From contig NZ_JACEFT010000026.1 of the NCBI RefSeq assembly GCF_013697085.1, positions 1 through 54,897 of the forward strand: a stretch of DNA of 54,897 nucleotides, read 5' to 3'. Each line of letters opens with the position of its first letter. Positions within the stretch are counted from its first letter, which is position 1. A model generated the notes under the pieces. That model had not been told where the DNA came from. It worked only from the letters and a program-made list of their open reading frames with translations, and did not search any database. This DNA comes from Billgrantia kenyensis (GTDB taxonomy: Bacteria > Pseudomonadota > Gammaproteobacteria > Pseudomonadales > Halomonadaceae). Positions 53,281 through 54,897 of the stretch are shown here, in pieces. The position numbers and the translations under genes are program-made.

Positions 53281-54009
53281 CGACATCGACAGCGCTGCTC
53301 GCCGTGTCCGACGTCACGCGCCGTTTTGGTAGCCTGCGGGCGGTGGACGGTCTGAGCTTCGACGTCGCTGCGGGTGAGATCGTCGGGCTGCTGGGGCCCA
53401 ACGGCTCGGGTAAGACGACCATGATGAATCTGGTATCGGGGGCGTTGAAGCCCGATGCCGGCACGATCCGACTGGCAGGCCATGACATCGCCGGGCTGCC
53501 GGCCAACCGTATCGCCTGCCATGGCATTGCACGGACCTTCCAACTGGTCAGGGTGCTGCCCTCGATGAATTGCCTGGACAACGTCAAGGCTGGCCTGGGG
53601 TTCGGCGCGCAGCCTACCTGGGGGGCAGCCGCCGACTCAAAGGCCGAGGCGCTGCTGGAGCGGGTCGGCATGGCGCACCGGCGCCTGACGCTGGGCAAGG
53701 AGCTCACCTACATGGATCAGAAGCGCCTCGAGCTGGCACGGGCGTTGGCGCTGCAGCCGCGCCTGCTGCTGCTGGATGAATGGCTGGCAGGTCTTAATCC
53801 ATCCGAACTGGTCGAGGCTATCGAACTGCTGCGCAAGGTGCGCGGCGAGGGCGTCACCATGGTGATGGTCGAGCATGTGATGGATGCTATTCGCTCGCTG
53901 TGCGACCGCTGCGTGATCATGAATGCCGGGGTCAAGATCGCTGAGGGCACCCCGGCCGAGGCTCTGGCCGAGCCTGAGGTGGTGCGCGCCTACCTGGGGG
54001 ACGATGCTC

Positions 54010-54017
<8 letters not shown>
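53277..54017 (+). CDS. ABC importer ATP-binding protein, LivG type, with altered signature
   Basis: This 246-residue ATPase has Walker A LLGPNGSGKT near residues 37-46 and the LivG insert RTFQLVRVLPSMNCLDNV. The ABC signature reads LTYMDQKRLELARAL in place of LSYGQQRRLEIARAL, and Walker B is LLLLDEWLAGLNP with W where P is normal. This points to a distinct LivG subfamily, or to a less active ATP site in the heterodimer. It overlaps livM-like and livF-like genes. Confidence 0.9.
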
Positions 54018-54729
<712 letters not shown>

Positions 54730-54749
54730 GCGCAAGCGATGTACCACCG

Positions 54750-54775
54750 GCCCGGCAGGCATGGCGCCTGCCGGG
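54750..54775 (+). terminator. Hairpin after the ABC importer operon
   Basis: An 11 bp perfect stem GCCCGGCAGGC / GCCTGCCGGGC has a five-base loop and lies 20 bases past the last stop. There is no clear T-run. Confidence 0.6.
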
Positions 54776-54828
54776 CTCTGGCGTGCTTGTAAAATGGTTG
54801 CGTACTTGCCAGCGCGCACGAAAAAGGC

Positions 54829-54850
54829 CCGGCGGACCTTACACCCACCG
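54829..54850 (-). terminator. Possible minus-strand terminator at the right edge
   Basis: On the minus strand, AAGGTCC-GCC-GGGCCTT is followed by TTT, a short intrinsic-terminator form that would stop a transcript coming from beyond the right edge. The window ends before its gene. Confidence 0.35.
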
Positions 54851-54897
54851 AGCCAAAGCAAGCTAGTCGGACACAGAGCACGTTACCTTCAGAAGCT

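Overview
The window looks like a chromosomal segment of a GC-rich, salt-loving gammaproteobacterium of the Halomonas type. This is inferred from gene content: TRAP uptake systems, a FabY-type initiating ketosynthase, entericidin lipoproteins, napEFDABC and a complete protocatechuate branch of the beta-ketoadipate pathway. It is not based on any RNA gene, because I see no rRNA, tRNA or CRISPR array.

Layout. 1-5071: two TRAP transporter operons of the TakP/FcbT type on the minus strand, with GntR-like operator palindromes in the divergent promoter. 5072-18684: mostly housekeeping genes: tmcA, pepD, dps, a lipoprotein pair, a DUF1007-plus-nickel/cobalt exporter pair, a HIT protein, two tandem entericidin-like lipoproteins, an I78 inhibitor, a thioesterase, atoE, a MATE exporter, a YfhL-type ferredoxin and coaD. 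18770-27534: fabY, a trmB-like methyltransferase, an SMR exporter, a PBP4-like peptidase, dgkA, glnE and aroQ. 27620-32284: the periplasmic nitrate reductase operon napEFDABC, without napGH.

32318-46046: a protocatechuate catabolism region: pcaR, pcaB, a BKACE (DUF849) enzyme, pcaI, pcaJ, pcaF, a fused pcaDC, a higBA toxin-antitoxin pair, an MFS transporter, pcaQ, pcaH, pcaG, a 52-residue protein and a glutathione S-transferase. PcaHG opens the ring, PcaB and the PcaDC fusion make beta-ketoadipate, and PcaIJ plus PcaF turn it into succinyl-CoA and acetyl-CoA. BKACE may offer a second way to cleave beta-ketoadipate.

46120-49950: an AT-rich accessory island with a P-loop NTPase, an AbiTii-type abortive-infection protein, a gene broken by three frameshifts and a small basic protein. 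A diverged ~75 bp direct repeat precedes each of the first two genes. 50157-54729: a complete branched-chain-amino-acid-type ABC importer.

The most informative signal is regulatory. A 15 bp IclR-type palindrome (GTTCG-N5-CGAAC) lies in front of pcaB/pcaR, the BKACE gene, pcaI and also the distant ABC importer. The copies before pcaI and the importer are identical over 15 bases. This places the importer in the PcaR regulon, most likely as a protocatechuate or related aromatic-acid uptake system, with the defence-like island inserted between it and the rest of the regulon. A separate PcaQ-type site (ATAACC-N4-GGTTAT) precedes pcaHG.
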